Source of the DNA: Comamonadaceae bacterium
GTDB taxonomy: Bacteria; Pseudomonadota; Gammaproteobacteria; Burkholderiales; Burkholderiaceae_C
Assembly: GCA_947448735.1 (NCBI GenBank)
Contig: CANFOS010000002.1
Coordinates: forward strand, 124,001 to 188,000
Direction: 5' to 3'
Length of the DNA: 64,000 nucleotides
Shown piece by piece: positions 30,871 to 41,954 of the stretch. The position numbers were made by a program, and so were the translations under genes. A model generated the notes under the pieces. It saw only the letters and a program-made list of their open reading frames with translations, searched no databases and was not told where the DNA came from. Each line of letters starts with the position of its first letter. Positions within the stretch are counted from its first letter, which is position 1.

Positions 30871-31299
30871 TCAAATCACAGGCGCATTCATCACCTTGCC
30901 TGCGGCAATCAGGGCATCAATCTTCGCCATCACTTCTTCAGCTGTCGCGGTGTAGGGGTCAAAAGCGGTTTGTTGGGGGTGGGCAGCTTCTTCATCTGAC
31001 AGCTGGCCCATGTCCACATGCGCCATGGCCCATTTGCCGTAGCGGCGCCGGCTGATGCTTTCTTGCTGTTGAAGCACGACCTTGTGATGCCGTTTGTCAA
31101 GCGCGATGCGCGCGTACAGGGCGTCTACCTGGCTGCGCTCGCCTTCGAGCACCTGCAAATACAAGCCGCGTCCTTGGCACAGCACGCCGGTGATGCCGTT
31201 GGCCGGGTTGTGCGCCTGCGCGCTGCGCAGGATGGTTCCGGTGACGGCCGTGGTGACCGGGCCTACAGCGGTGCTCACATAAATGATGCGGCTTAGCAT
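30871..31299 (-). CDS. BLUF-domain (blue-light, FAD) protein
   Basis: LSRIIYVSTA...NPANGITGVLCQGRGLYLQVLEG...KWAM: conserved Tyr, Asn, Gln, Trp positions of BLUF. Confidence 0.82.
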   Translation of the reverse strand: MLSRIIYVSTAVGPVTTAVTGTILRSAQAHNPANGITGVLCQGRGLYLQVLEGERSQVDALYARIALDKRHHKVVLQQQESISRRRYGKWAMAHVDMGQLSDEEAAHPQQTAFDPYTATAEEVMAKIDALIAAGKVMNAPVI

Positions 31300-31339
31300 G
31301 GTGCGTTCATCGTGATTTTTCCTTTGCCAGAGCTTTGGC

Positions 31340-31792
31340 TCAGGCGTGATGGTGCCGCACCGGCGTGTCACCGCGGTTGGGGCATTTGTCTTTGGTGCAA
31401 TTGGCATAAATCGACAGCGAGTGGTCGGCGATGGCAAAGCCTTTGGCTTTGGCCACCGCGTGCTGGCGCTTTTCGATTTCTGCGTCGTAAAACTCTTCAA
31501 CCTTGCCGCAGTCCAGACACACCAGGTGGTCGTGGTGCTGGCCTTCGTTCAGCTCATACACGGCTTTGCCAGACTCAAAATTGCTGCGATTGAGCAAGCC
31601 TGCCTGTTCGAACTGCGTCAACACCCGGTAGACGGTGGCCAGGCCGACGTCAGAGCGTTCTTCCAGCAGTACCCGAAACACGTCTTCAGCGGTCATGTGG
31701 CGCTGCTTGCCCACCTGAAAGATTTCAAGAATCTTCAGTCGCGGCAAAGTGGCCTTCAGGCCCGTATTTTTCAGGTCTTTGATGTTGCTCAT
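31340..31792 (-). CDS. fur: Ferric uptake regulator Fur
   Basis: [19 protein letters not shown]...[21 protein letters not shown]...[16 protein letters not shown]. Confidence 0.95.
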   Translation of the reverse strand: MSNIKDLKNTGLKATLPRLKILEIFQVGKQRHMTAEDVFRVLLEERSDVGLATVYRVLTQFEQAGLLNRSNFESGKAVYELNEGQHHDHLVCLDCGKVEEFYDAEIEKRQHAVAKAKGFAIADHSLSIYANCTKDKCPNRGDTPVRHHHA

Positions 31793-31886
31793 GTGTTTTT
31801 CCTCGGCCAAAGTACGCGCCTGCCCGCCAAGCATTGCAAAATACCCAGCCGCTACAATGAATCATCATATCGCCACCGGCTCCCTC

Positions 31887-32495
31887 ATGACCGAAACACA
31901 CCGCTCTACCCAAGCCCCAGCGCGCCCGTTGTTTGGCCTTGCGGTGCTGTCCTGCCTGACGCTGGTCATTGGCTTGTCTGGTTGCAGCAGCATCGATACA
32001 AGCAGCCTGAGCACCAGCAAGATCAACCCTGTGAACTGGATCACGCCTTACCGCGTCGACATCATTCAGGGCAACTTCCTGTCCAAAGAACAGGTGGGCA
32101 TGCTCAAGACCGGCATGAGCCGCGCACAGGTCAAAGACACGCTCGGCACTCCCTTGGTGTCCAGCTTGTTTCACCAGGACCGCTGGGACTATGTTTTTAC
32201 CTTGAAGCGCCAAGGTGTTGAGCCCCAATCTTACAAATACACCGTGTATTTCAAAGGAGACGAGCTGGAGCGCTTTGAGGGCGACACCATGCCCACCGAA
32301 GCTGAGTTCATTGCCACCCTCGCGTCTGCGCGCAAGTTTGGCAAAGCGCTCCCACTTGAGGCGACAGAAGAGCAGCTCAAAGCGGCCGAAAAATCCACCC
32401 CATCGAACGCGGCAACCACTGATGCCGGCAACACCGGAGCCCAAGCGCCTGCACCGGCCACGGTGTACCCACCGCTAGAAGGTACCACCCGGTGA
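31887..32495 (+). CDS. bamE: Outer membrane assembly lipoprotein BamE (SmpA/OmlA)
   Basis: Lipobox [41 protein letters not shown]. Confidence 0.92.
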   Translation: MTETHRSTQAPARPLFGLAVLSCLTLVIGLSGCSSIDTSSLSTSKINPVNWITPYRVDIIQGNFLSKEQVGMLKTGMSRAQVKDTLGTPLVSSLFHQDRWDYVFTLKRQGVEPQSYKYTVYFKGDELERFEGDTMPTEAEFIATLASARKFGKALPLEATEEQLKAAEKSTPSNAATTDAGNTGAQAPAPATVYPPLEGTTR

Positions 32496-33316
32496 GCGCG
32501 GCTAAAGCGCACGCCATTGCCGTAGCCGGTGCCACTGGCCGCATGGGCCGCATGCTGATCGAAGCCATCACCCAAAGCAACGACTGTCAGCTCAGTGGCG
32601 CGCTGGACGTCGCGGGCGGCCCCGGCATTGGCAGCGATGCCGCGGCTTTTACAGGCCGGTCTGCCGGCGTGGCGATTGCCTCGGACATGCGCCAGGGCCT
32701 GCAACACGCCGGCGTTTTGATCGATTTCACCCGCCCCGAAGGCACCATGGCGCATCTGGCCGTCTGCCGCGAGCTGGGCGTGAACATGGTGATTGGCACG
32801 ACCGGCTTTAGCGACGCGCAAAAAGCTGAAATTCTTGATGCTGCCAAACACATCGCCATCGTCATGGCGCCGAACATGAGCGTGGGCGTGAACGTCACAC
32901 TCAAGCTGCTCGAAATGGCGGCCAAGGCGTTGAGCACGGGCTACGACATCGAGATTGTTGAAACGCACCACCGCCACAAGGTCGATGCCCCGTCGGGCAC
33001 CGCCCTGAAAATGGGTGAAGTCATTGCGGCCGCGCTGGGCCGTGACCTGAAAGAATGCGGCGTGTTGTCCCGTGAGGGTGTGACCGGCGAGCGCGACCCC
33101 TCAACCATCGGCTTTGCTGCCGTGCGCGGCGGCGACGTGGTGGGCGACCATAACGTGATGTTTTTGGGGGACGGCGAGCGCATTGAAATCACCCACAAAT
33201 CATCGAGCCGCACCACCTATGCCCAGGGCAGCTTGCGGGCGGCGCGCTTTTTGGCGGGCAAATCCTCGGGTTTGTTTGACATGTTTGATGTGCTTGATCT
33301 CAAGTCGATGGCCTGA
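32492..33316 (+). CDS. dapB: 4-hydroxy-tetrahydrodipicolinate reductase
   Basis: [50 protein letters not shown]. Confidence 0.95.
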   Translation: MSAAKAHAIAVAGATGRMGRMLIEAITQSNDCQLSGALDVAGGPGIGSDAAAFTGRSAGVAIASDMRQGLQHAGVLIDFTRPEGTMAHLAVCRELGVNMVIGTTGFSDAQKAEILDAAKHIAIVMAPNMSVGVNVTLKLLEMAAKALSTGYDIEIVETHHRHKVDAPSGTALKMGEVIAAALGRDLKECGVLSREGVTGERDPSTIGFAAVRGGDVVGDHNVMFLGDGERIEITHKSSSRTTYAQGSLRAARFLAGKSSGLFDMFDVLDLKSMA

Positions 33317-33352
33317 GCAGCACACGCAAGCAGCACATAAAGCGAGCAACCG

Positions 33353-33997
33353 GTGAATTTCATGAGCTTGATGACCCAAGGCGGCGCCGTCAGCGTGATC
33401 GTGGCGGTAGTGCTGCTGCTGATGTCAATCGCCAGCTGGGTCGTGATTTTGTGGAAAGCCTGGCTGCTCAAACGCGCGGTGGGCGACGTGGCGCGCAGCG
33501 CGGCAGCATTCTGGCAGTCGGCCAGCGTTGCGGAAGGCGCTGAAAAAGTAGCCCTCTTTGACCGCGAGGCACTGCTCCTGCCTTTGATATCAGCCAGCAA
33601 CATGGCGGCGGGCAACACACTGGCCACGCGGGGTGACAAGTCCCAGCAGCTCACCCGCGTGCTGCGCGACGCGCTGCACAAAATTTTGCTCAAGCTGCAA
33701 TATGGGCAGGTGCTGCTGGCCACCGTTGGGTCTACCGCGCCTTTTGTGGGCTTGCTGGGCACCGTCTGGGGTATTTATCACGCGTTGATGGCGATTGCCT
33801 CAAGCGGGCAAATCACCATCGACAAGGTGTCTGGCCCGGTGGGTGAGGCGCTCATCATGACGGCAGCAGGCCTGGCCGTGGCGATTCCAGCCGTGCTGGC
33901 GTACAACATTTTTGGGCGTTATATCAATCGCATTGAGGCTGACTTGGAAGGGTTTGCGCGTGACCTGCGTGAGCTGTTGATTCAGGAAGTTAAATGA
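33353..33997 (+). CDS. exbB: MotA/TolQ/ExbB proton channel family protein
   Basis: VGSTAPFVGLLGTVWGIYHALMAI...GPVGEALIMTAAGLAVAIPAVLAYN. Confidence 0.88.
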   Translation: MNFMSLMTQGGAVSVIVAVVLLLMSIASWVVILWKAWLLKRAVGDVARSAAAFWQSASVAEGAEKVALFDREALLLPLISASNMAAGNTLATRGDKSQQLTRVLRDALHKILLKLQYGQVLLATVGSTAPFVGLLGTVWGIYHALMAIASSGQITIDKVSGPVGEALIMTAAGLAVAIPAVLAYNIFGRYINRIEADLEGFARDLRELLIQEVK

Positions 33998-34446
33998 GTT
34001 TCGGTCGTTTAGAGCGCACCAAAGGCTCTGAGCCGATGAGCGAGATCAACGTCACGCCGATGGTTGATGTGATGCTGGTGCTGCTGGTGATTTTCATGTT
34101 GACGGCGCCGCTGATGGCCAGCTCTATCAAGCTTGACCTGCCCAAGACTGACGCTGCCAAAGCGTCGGAAGCGCCAAAATTTGTGACGTTGGTGGTCGAC
34201 AAGACCGGCCAGACTTTCCTCAATGATCAGCCCATCGCGCTGGATGCCCTGAAAACCAGCCTGACCCAAACCGCCGTCAAAACGCCTGACACTGAAGTAC
34301 AACTGCGCGCCGACGAGGCCGTGCCCTACGGCAAGGTGGTGGAGGTGATGGGTGTCGCGCAAAAAGCCGGCTTGAACCGCATTGGTTTTGTGGCCGATCC
34401 ACCCGCCTCGACACCCCGCCCAGCGTCGTCCCCGACCACTCGTTGA
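33994..34446 (+). CDS. exbD: ExbD/TolR family biopolymer transport protein
   Basis: MSEINVTPMVDVMLVLLVIFMLTAPLM. Confidence 0.9.
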   Translation: MSFGRLERTKGSEPMSEINVTPMVDVMLVLLVIFMLTAPLMASSIKLDLPKTDAAKASEAPKFVTLVVDKTGQTFLNDQPIALDALKTSLTQTAVKTPDTEVQLRADEAVPYGKVVEVMGVAQKAGLNRIGFVADPPASTPRPASSPTTR

Positions 34447-34569
34447 TCCGCCTGGGTCCGCATCTAAAATCCGTGATTCGCAGCCATGTGCTGCTTGGCC
34501 TGCCTGACCCGCTGTAACAGGCCTTTTTCGCTAGTTGCCCGCTCTTTTCCCGCCCCAGAATGACTTTCC

Positions 34570-37329
34570 ATGCACGCCACAGAACAAACCAAGCCGTATA
34601 ACCACAAGCCTGTTGAAGCCGCCGCCCAAACCCACTGGACGGCTAACCATGCCTACCGTGTTGAAAACCACGACAGCGCCAGCAAACCGCTGGGCAAGTA
34701 CTACGCTTGCTCTATGCTGCCTTACCCCAGCGGCAAGCTGCACATGGGCCACGTGCGCAACTACACCATCAACGACATGCTGACCCGCTACTTGCGCATG
34801 AAGGGTTACAACGTGCTGATGCCGATGGGCTGGGACGCATTTGGCTTGCCAGCTGAAAACGCCGCCATGAAAAACGGCGTGCCGCCCGCCCAATGGACCT
34901 ACGACAACATCGCCTACATGAAGCAGCAGATGCAGGCACTGGGCCTGGCGATTGACTGGAGCCGCGAGGTCGCCACCTGCGATGCGAGTTATTACAAATG
35001 GAACCAGTGGCTGTTTTTGAAGATGCTGGAAAAAGGCATCGCCTACCGCAAGACGCAAGTCGTGAACTGGGACCCGATTGACCAGACGGTGCTGGCCAAT
35101 GAACAAGTGATTGACGGCAAGGGCTGGCGCACTGGTGCGGTGGTTGAAAAGCGCGAAATTCCGGGTTATTACCTGAAGATCACCGACTACGCCGAAGAGT
35201 TGCTGGGCCATGTCAAGGACGGCTTGCCGGGCTGGCCTGAGCGTGTCAAGCTGATGCAGGAAAACTGGATTGGCAAAAGCGAAGGTGTGCGCTTTGCATT
35301 TACCCATGACATCAAAAATGCAGCGGGGCACTTGATCGGCGACGGCAAGATGTACGTCTTCACCACCCGCGCCGACACCATCATGGGTGTCACGTTTTGC
35401 GCCGTGGCCCCTGAGCATCCGCTGGCGCTGCATGCGGCACTGAGCAACACCAGGCTTGCTGCGTTCATCGAAGACTGCAAGTCCGGCGGCACCACAGAAG
35501 CCGAGTTGGCCACGCAAGAAAAAAAAGGTGAGCGCACCGGTTTGTTGGTGACCCATCCTTTGAGCGGCGAGCAGGTTGAAGTGTGGGTGGGCAACTATGT
35601 GCTGATGAGCTACGGCGACGGTGCGGTGATGGGTGTGCCGGCGCATGACGAGCGGGACTTTGAGTTTGCAAACAAATACGGTTTGCCTATCAAGCAGGTC
35701 ACCGACTTCAAAGGCCAGGTCTTTAGCAGCACCGTGTGGGCCGACTGGTATGGCGACAAACAGCGGGGCGTGGCCGTCAACTCCGGCAAATACAACGGCC
35801 TGGCCTTCAAAGCCGCGGTTGATGCGGTCGCTGCCGACCTGATGGCCAAAAACCTGGGCGAGAAAAAAACCACCTGGCGCTTGCGCGACTGGGGTGTGAG
35901 CCGCCAGCGCTACTGGGGCACGCCGATTCCCATCATCCACTGTGCCGAACACGGCGCTGTGCCCGTGCCTGAAAAAGACCTGCCCGTCGTGCTGCCGCAA
36001 GACTGCGTGCCGGATGGCTCGGGTAACCCGCTGCTCAAGCACGAAGGTTTTCATGCCGGTGTGGTGTGCCCCGTGTGCGGCAAGCCCGGTCGGCGCGAGA
36101 CAGACACGATGGATACCTTTGTCGATTCGTCCTGGTATTACATGCGGTATTGTGATCCTGCAAATGCAGACAAGATGGTCGCAGAAGGCGCGAACTACTG
36201 GATGCCGATGGACCAGTACATCGGCGGCATTGAACATGCGATTTTGCATTTGCTCTACGCCCGCTTCTGGACCAAAGTCATGCGCGATATTGGCCTGGTC
36301 AAAGCCGACGAGCCGTTTACCAAGCTGCTGACGCAAGGCATGGTGCTCAACCATATTTATTCGCGCAAAACCGACAAGGGCGGCGTGGACTACTTCTGGC
36401 CGAAAGAGGTCGAAGACATTCATGATGCCGATGGCAAGGTGCGTACCGCCAAACGAAAAACCGACGGCCTGATCGTGAACTACGAAGGCGTCGGCACGAT
36501 GAGCAAAAGCAAAAATAACGGTGTTGACCCGCAGGACCTGATTGAAAAATACGGTGCGGACACGGCGCGGCTGTACACCATGTTCACCGCACCGCCCGAG
36601 GCCACGCTGGAGTGGAACGATGCGGGTGTTGAGGGGAGTTACCGCTTCTTGCGCCGCGTCTGGAATTTTGGTGCCAAGCTAAATGCTATGTATTCAGGAG
36701 CTGCTCGCCCAAGTATTGAATGGTCTACAGGCAGTTTTGGCAAGGAAATCAAGTCTTTGAGGCTGGAGATCCACACGGTGCTCAAGCAAATTGACTACGA
36801 CTACCAGCGTATGCAGTACAACACTGTCGTCTCGGGTTCGATGAAACTTCTGAACGCGCTTGAAGACAACCTTTCTACCCCCACGCCGGTCGCTTCGCCT
36901 ACCACGCTGCCCCCCGAGGGGGAGTCCCCACCTCAGGGCGGCCTGTCGGCGGGGCAACCTGATGCCACAGACGCATTCAACGCTGCCCTGCATGAAGGCT
37001 TCAACATCCTGCTGCGCTGCCTGTACCCGTGCGCGCCCCATCTGGCGCATGCACTGTGGGTAGATTTGGGCTATGCCAAAGACCACGGCGATCTGCTTGA
37101 CGCACCGTGGCCGCAGGTGGACGCCAGCGCCTTGACGCAGGACGAAATCGAGCTGATGCTGCAAATCAATGGCAAGCTGCGTGGCTCGGTCACGGTCAGC
37201 GCAACAGCAGACAAACAGGCGATCGAAGCCGCTGCGTTGGCCACAGACGCTTTCATCAAGCAGGCCGCAGGCGCTGCACCCAAAAAGGTGATTGTTGTGC
37301 CGGGCCGACTGATCAACATCGTGGTGTGA
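34570..37329 (+). CDS. leuS: Leucyl-tRNA synthetase
   Basis: [26 protein letters not shown] (HIGH), [14 protein letters not shown] (KMSKS). Confidence 0.97.
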   Translation: MHATEQTKPYNHKPVEAAAQTHWTANHAYRVENHDSASKPLGKYYACSMLPYPSGKLHMGHVRNYTINDMLTRYLRMKGYNVLMPMGWDAFGLPAENAAMKNGVPPAQWTYDNIAYMKQQMQALGLAIDWSREVATCDASYYKWNQWLFLKMLEKGIAYRKTQVVNWDPIDQTVLANEQVIDGKGWRTGAVVEKREIPGYYLKITDYAEELLGHVKDGLPGWPERVKLMQENWIGKSEGVRFAFTHDIKNAAGHLIGDGKMYVFTTRADTIMGVTFCAVAPEHPLALHAALSNTRLAAFIEDCKSGGTTEAELATQEKKGERTGLLVTHPLSGEQVEVWVGNYVLMSYGDGAVMGVPAHDERDFEFANKYGLPIKQVTDFKGQVFSSTVWADWYGDKQRGVAVNSGKYNGLAFKAAVDAVAADLMAKNLGEKKTTWRLRDWGVSRQRYWGTPIPIIHCAEHGAVPVPEKDLPVVLPQDCVPDGSGNPLLKHEGFHAGVVCPVCGKPGRRETDTMDTFVDSSWYYMRYCDPANADKMVAEGANYWMPMDQYIGGIEHAILHLLYARFWTKVMRDIGLVKADEPFTKLLTQGMVLNHIYSRKTDKGGVDYFWPKEVEDIHDADGKVRTAKRKTDGLIVNYEGVGTMSKSKNNGVDPQDLIEKYGADTARLYTMFTAPPEATLEWNDAGVEGSYRFLRRVWNFGAKLNAMYSGAARPSIEWSTGSFGKEIKSLRLEIHTVLKQIDYDYQRMQYNTVVSGSMKLLNALEDNLSTPTPVASPTTLPPEGESPPQGGLSAGQPDATDAFNAALHEGFNILLRCLYPCAPHLAHALWVDLGYAKDHGDLLDAPWPQVDASALTQDEIELMLQINGKLRGSVTVSATADKQAIEAAALATDAFIKQAAGAAPKKVIVVPGRLINIVV
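36684..36735 (+). repeat. Dispersed repeat family A inside leuS
   Basis: TGCTATgtattcaggAGCTgctcGCCCaagtattgaatggtctacagg; matches copies at 57666, 47029, 30800 (reverse), 62044. Confidence 0.7.
36876..36960 (+). repeat. Dispersed repeat family B inside leuS
   Basis: GGTCGCTTCGCCTACCACGCTGCCCCCCGAGGGGGAGTCCCCACCTCAGGGCGGCCTGTCGGCGGGG. Confidence 0.7.
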
Positions 37330-37351
37330 AACCCATAACCGAGGAACAAGC

Positions 37352-37864
37352 ATGCAACGCCGTTTTTGCCTGACCCTGCTGGCGCTCAGTCCTGCGCTTG
37401 GTGCCCCTGGCTGCGGCTTTGCGCTGCGCCAAGCACCCAACTTTGCGTTTAAAACGCTGTTCTCGCCCTTTTCTGAAGGCTCCAGTCTGGGCATTGAGCT
37501 CAAGCGATCGCTTGAATCCAATGGCAATGTGCAAGTCATCACCGACGTGCGGCAAATTGACAAGGCCGATGTGATTCTGGACGTGCTGGCCGACCGGCGT
37601 GAAAAAACCGTGGTCGGTGTGAACGCATCTGGTCAGGTGCGCGAGTTCCAGTTGCGCTTGCGCTTTACCTTCAGGTTGCGAAGTGCCAAAAACAGCGAGT
37701 TGATTCCGGCCACTGAAATTTTGCAGCAGCGTGATATCAGTTTCAATGAATCCGCCGTGCTGGCCAAGGAGACCGAAGAAGGCCTGCTGTACCGCGAGAT
37801 GCAAAGCGATGTCGTGCAGCAGATCATGCGCCGCCTGGCCACGGTGACTGCCAACAAAATATAA
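37352..37864 (+). CDS. lptE: LPS-assembly lipoprotein LptE
   Basis: CGFALRQAPNFAFKTLF; between leuS and holA as is typical. Confidence 0.88.
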   Translation: MQRRFCLTLLALSPALGAPGCGFALRQAPNFAFKTLFSPFSEGSSLGIELKRSLESNGNVQVITDVRQIDKADVILDVLADRREKTVVGVNASGQVREFQLRLRFTFRLRSAKNSELIPATEILQQRDISFNESAVLAKETEEGLLYREMQSDVVQQIMRRLATVTANKI

Positions 37865-37870
37865 AAAGCC

Positions 37871-38938
37871 ATGAACTTAGCGCCCGGTCAACTCCAAGAG
37901 CATCTGAAGCGCGGCATGAAAAGCCTGTACACCCTGCATGGTGACGAGCCGCTGCTGGTGCAGGAGTTTGCCGACAGCCTGCGTGCCCACGCCCGGGGGC
38001 TTGGTTACACCGAGCGCACGGTGCATACCGTGGCTGGCGCGCACTTTGACTGGAGCGAGGTGCTGGCCAGTGGCGGGTCCCTCAGTTTGTTTGCTGACAA
38101 GCAAATCGTTGAAATCCGTATCCCCAGTGGCAAGCCCGGCAAGGAAGGTTCTGCGGCCTTGCAGCAGATCGCCGAGCGGGCGCAGGGTGACGATTCAACC
38201 TTGAGCCTCATCATGCTGCCGCGGCTGGACAGCATGACCACCAAGGGCGCGTGGTTTGGCGCGCTCGAGAGTTACGGCGTGACCGTCAAGTTTGAGCCGA
38301 TTGCCAGAAACAATTTGCCGCAATGGATTTCCCAGCGTCTGCAAGCCCAGGGCCAGCGCGTCGCCGCAGGAGAAGAGGGCCAGCGCACACTGCAATTTTT
38401 CTCAGACCGGGTTGAGGGCAATCTGCTGGCTGCGCACCAGGAGATCCAAAAACTGGGCCTGCTTTACCCGCCGCCCGGTGGCAGCGTTTTAAGTTTTGAG
38501 CAGGTCGAAAACGCTGTGCTGAACGTGGCTCGCTATGACGTTTTCAAGCTGTCTGAAGCGGTGCTCGGTGGCCAGACGGTCCGTGTGGCGCGCATGCTCG
38601 ACGGCCTTCAGGCCGAGGGCGAATCAGAAGTGCTGGTGCACTGGGCCATCAGCGAAGACATTCGCAGCATGAAGCGCGTCAAAGACGCGATCAACGCGGG
38701 CCGGCCCATGCCGATGGCCCTGCGGGATAACCGGATCTGGGGCGTCAAGGAAAAGCTGTACGAGCGTGTGCTGCCAGGCATGACCGACACCAGCCTGGCC
38801 AACCTGCTGACCGCTGCGCACAAGGTGGACGGCATTTGCAAGGGCTTAAAGCAACCCGACTGGCCCGCCAGCGGATGGCAGGCCCTGCATCGTCTGGCCG
38901 GACTGGTGAGTGAGCAGTGCGCCTTGCGTGCAAAATAG
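37871..38938 (+). CDS. holA: DNA polymerase III subunit delta
   Basis: [20 protein letters not shown]..., position after lptE. Confidence 0.93.
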   Translation: MNLAPGQLQEHLKRGMKSLYTLHGDEPLLVQEFADSLRAHARGLGYTERTVHTVAGAHFDWSEVLASGGSLSLFADKQIVEIRIPSGKPGKEGSAALQQIAERAQGDDSTLSLIMLPRLDSMTTKGAWFGALESYGVTVKFEPIARNNLPQWISQRLQAQGQRVAAGEEGQRTLQFFSDRVEGNLLAAHQEIQKLGLLYPPPGGSVLSFEQVENAVLNVARYDVFKLSEAVLGGQTVRVARMLDGLQAEGESEVLVHWAISEDIRSMKRVKDAINAGRPMPMALRDNRIWGVKEKLYERVLPGMTDTSLANLLTAAHKVDGICKGLKQPDWPASGWQALHRLAGLVSEQCALRAK

Positions 38939-38942
38939 CGAC

Positions 38943-40232
38943 ATGACTGACCTGAACATCACCGACCTCATGCATGCTATGGGCGCCAGGGCAAAAGCCG
39001 CCTCGACCCAAGTAGCACGAGCGCAAGCAGCTACTAAAAACAGAGCGCTTGCAGGCCTGGCTGCGTTACTCCGTCAAAACACTGTGCAACTTGCCGCCGC
39101 CAACCAGCAAGACCTGGCCAGAGCCGCCACCGCAGGCCTGGAAGGCCCGATGCTGGACCGCCTGAAACTCAGCCCCAAAGACATTGAAACCGTGGCCACC
39201 GGCTGCGAGCAGCTCGCCGCCATGCCAGATGTGATTGGCGAAATCATAGGCATGAAGCAGCAGCCCAGCGGCATTCGGGTGGGGCAAATGCGGGTGCCGA
39301 TAGGCGTGTTCGGCATGATTTACGAAAGCCGCCCGAACGTCACGATTGAAGCGGCCAGTCTGGCCATCAAAAGCGGCAACGCCTGCATTTTGCGGGGCGG
39401 TTCAGAAGCGATTGAATCGAACAAAGCCTTGGCCGCGCTGGTGGCACAAGCCCTGACAAGCGCTGGCCTGCCTGCCGATGCGGTGCAACTGGTGCCCACC
39501 ACTGACCGTGAAGCCGTCGGCCATTTGATCAGCATGCCGCAATATGTCGACGTGATCATCCCGCGCGGCGGCAAGGGCTTGATTGAACGCATCAGCCGTG
39601 ATGCCAAGGTACCCGTCATCAAGCATCTGGACGGCAACTGCCATGTGTATGTTGACGACCCCTGCGACATCGCCATGGCCGTCAAAGTGGCCGACAACGC
39701 CAAAACCCAAAAGTACAGCCCCTGTAACGCCGCAGAAGGCTTGCTGGTGGCGCGCGGCGTGGCTGAGGCTTTTTTACCTCAAATCGCCGCCATTTATGCT
39801 GAAAAAGGTGTAGAAATACGAGCTGATGAAGCTGCGGCCCTCATTTTGCATGGGCAAGCAGCTACCAAACATATAGCGGTTAAGGGTGCGACTGAACAAG
39901 ACTGGTACGAAGAGTACCTGGCGCCCATCATCAGCATCAAGGTGGTTGAGAACGTTGACGAAGCGATTGCCCACATCAACCACTACAGCAGCCACCACAC
40001 CGACGCCATCATCACCAGCAACCACATGCACGCGCAAAAGTTTTTGCGGGAAGTTGACTCTGCCAGCGTGATGGTCAACGCCAGCACCCGCTTTGCCGAC
40101 GGTTTCGAGTTTGGTCTGGGCGCTGAAATCGGCATCAGCACGGACAAGTTTCACGCACGCGGCCCAGTGGGAATTGAGGGGCTGACCTCGTTGAAGTATG
40201 TGGTGTTGGGGGATGGGGAAGTTCGTAGCTAA
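38943..40232 (+). CDS. proA: Gamma-glutamyl phosphate reductase
   Basis: [56 protein letters not shown]. Confidence 0.96.
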   Translation: MTDLNITDLMHAMGARAKAASTQVARAQAATKNRALAGLAALLRQNTVQLAAANQQDLARAATAGLEGPMLDRLKLSPKDIETVATGCEQLAAMPDVIGEIIGMKQQPSGIRVGQMRVPIGVFGMIYESRPNVTIEAASLAIKSGNACILRGGSEAIESNKALAALVAQALTSAGLPADAVQLVPTTDREAVGHLISMPQYVDVIIPRGGKGLIERISRDAKVPVIKHLDGNCHVYVDDPCDIAMAVKVADNAKTQKYSPCNAAEGLLVARGVAEAFLPQIAAIYAEKGVEIRADEAAALILHGQAATKHIAVKGATEQDWYEEYLAPIISIKVVENVDEAIAHINHYSSHHTDAIITSNHMHAQKFLREVDSASVMVNASTRFADGFEFGLGAEIGISTDKFHARGPVGIEGLTSLKYVVLGDGEVRS

Positions 40233-40392
40233 CGCCGTGTATCGGCCGTTCTGGCCTGTCATCAGCACAGGGTAAGGTGTCAAGTCTTCAAGCAGACCTG
40301 CTTGCGGCCAAAACTCAATGACCCTTGCAACTTAATGGTTAGCCCTAATATCTAACCGAAACCTCAAACAACCAAAACAAGAAAGTGGCCGC

Positions 40393-41706
40393 ATGGTCCC
40401 GCACCTGATTACCGCCCTGACCGGCCCCATCAACGAGCTTGAGCAGCGCATTTTGGACTCCACCCCGGCCATTGAGCGCTGGTTTCGGCTCGAATGGATG
40501 GAGCATACGCCGCCCTTTTACTGCTCGGTGGATGTGCGCAATGCGGGTTTCAAGCTGGCCCCTGTTGACACCAACCTTTTTCCCGATGGCTGGAACAACC
40601 TCACGCCTGAAATGCTGCCGCTGGCGGTGCAGGCGGCCATGGCGGCGGTCGAGAAGATTTGCCCGGAGGCGCGCAACCTGCTGGTGGTGCCTGAAAACCA
40701 CACCCCCAATGACCCCAGGAGCAGCTTTTACCTCGCCAATATCCTCCAGCTCAAGCGCATCTTTCACCAGGCGGGGCTGAATGTGCGCTTTGGTTCGCTC
40801 GACGCAGCCATCAAAACGCCCGCCACTTTCAAGCTGCCAACGGGCGAGAACATCACGCTGGAGCCTTTGAACCGGACAGACCGCCGCTTGGGCCTGAAAG
40901 ACTTCGACCCCTGCACGATTTTGCTGAACAACGATTTGGCGGCCGGCATTCCCGGCATGCTGGAAGACGTGAATGAGCAGCACCTGCTGCCGCCGCTGCA
41001 CGCCAGCGGCTCGGTGCGCAGCAAAGCCACCCACTTCAAGATCTATGAAGAAGTTGCCAAACGCTTTGGCAAGTTGATCGGTGTGGATTCATGGCTCATC
41101 AACCCGATGTTCACGCATTGCGGCCCGGTCAATGTGGCAACCCGCGAGGGCTTTGACAGCTTGAGCACCCATGTCGATGCGCTGCTGACCAAAATCAAGC
41201 GCAAGTACAAGGAATACGGCATTCATGAAAAGCCGTTCGTGCTGGTCAAATCCAACAGCGGCAGTGGCGAGGGCACCGGCGGCATGGGCATCATGACGGT
41301 GCGCGATGTGAAAGACCTGGACGCCTGGGCCGCCAAAAACAAAAGCAGCAATACGCCACTTGCCAATGGGGTGATGGACATCATCATCCAGGAAGGCGTG
41401 CAAACCAACGAGCGCGTCAATGCGGCGGTTGCCGAACCGGTCGTCTACATGATGGACCGTTATGTGGTCGGCGGCTTCTACCGCATTCACGCTGACCGCG
41501 GCATTGACGAAAACTTGAATGCACCCGGCGCCAGCTACGTGCCGCTGGCTTTTGCTGATAGTGGGCGCTTACCTCAGCCAGGTGAAATACCTGGGGCCAG
41601 CAGCCCGAACCGGTTTTATATGTACGGCGTGATTGCCAGGTTGGCCATGCTGGCTGCCAGCTACGAGCTGGAAGCGACTGACCCGAACGCTGAGGTGTAT
41701 GACTGA
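40393..41706 (+). CDS. gshA: Glutamate-cysteine ligase (proteobacterial type)
   Basis: DLAAGIPGMLEDVNEQHLLPPLHASGSVRSKATHF, FVLVKSNSGSGEGTGGMGIMTV; pairs with gshB. Confidence 0.88.
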   Translation: MVPHLITALTGPINELEQRILDSTPAIERWFRLEWMEHTPPFYCSVDVRNAGFKLAPVDTNLFPDGWNNLTPEMLPLAVQAAMAAVEKICPEARNLLVVPENHTPNDPRSSFYLANILQLKRIFHQAGLNVRFGSLDAAIKTPATFKLPTGENITLEPLNRTDRRLGLKDFDPCTILLNNDLAAGIPGMLEDVNEQHLLPPLHASGSVRSKATHFKIYEEVAKRFGKLIGVDSWLINPMFTHCGPVNVATREGFDSLSTHVDALLTKIKRKYKEYGIHEKPFVLVKSNSGSGEGTGGMGIMTVRDVKDLDAWAAKNKSSNTPLANGVMDIIIQEGVQTNERVNAAVAEPVVYMMDRYVVGGFYRIHADRGIDENLNAPGASYVPLAFADSGRLPQPGEIPGASSPNRFYMYGVIARLAMLAASYELEATDPNAEVYD

Positions 41707-41927
41707 ACACCGTCTGAAATTCCTTCCTGAAGGTATTTTCAAGTCTTGTGTCGGCCTGCGAGCCAAAACAGGCTAGCCCCTTTAGCTCCCGAAAAAAGAG
41801 CATTTGGTATGACATGGATGCAGTTGCTGCGCCGCAACAAACGCCGAATTAGTTAACGGCGCGCCATTTTGAAGCACTGAATCGGCCCGGACCGGGTGCA
41901 AAATAGCGGTTCCTCAGCTATCCACCC

Positions 41928-41954
41928 CGTCCTGACCCAGGGCGGGACGTTTTT
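41928..41954 (+). terminator. Terminator-like hairpin plus T5 immediately upstream of kup start
   Basis: CGTCCTG...CGGGACG stem followed by TTTTT abutting GTG at 41955. Confidence 0.45.

Noticed and set aside
34531-36423. 630-aa minus-strand ORF
   Set aside because: Antisense shadow of leuS, which has clear HIGH and KMSKS motifs
38975-39890. Family A-like sequence in proA (GCAGCTACTAAAAAC and GCAGCTACCAAACATATAGCGG)
   Set aside because: The encoded segments align in length with ordinary ProA from memory, so insertion is not supported
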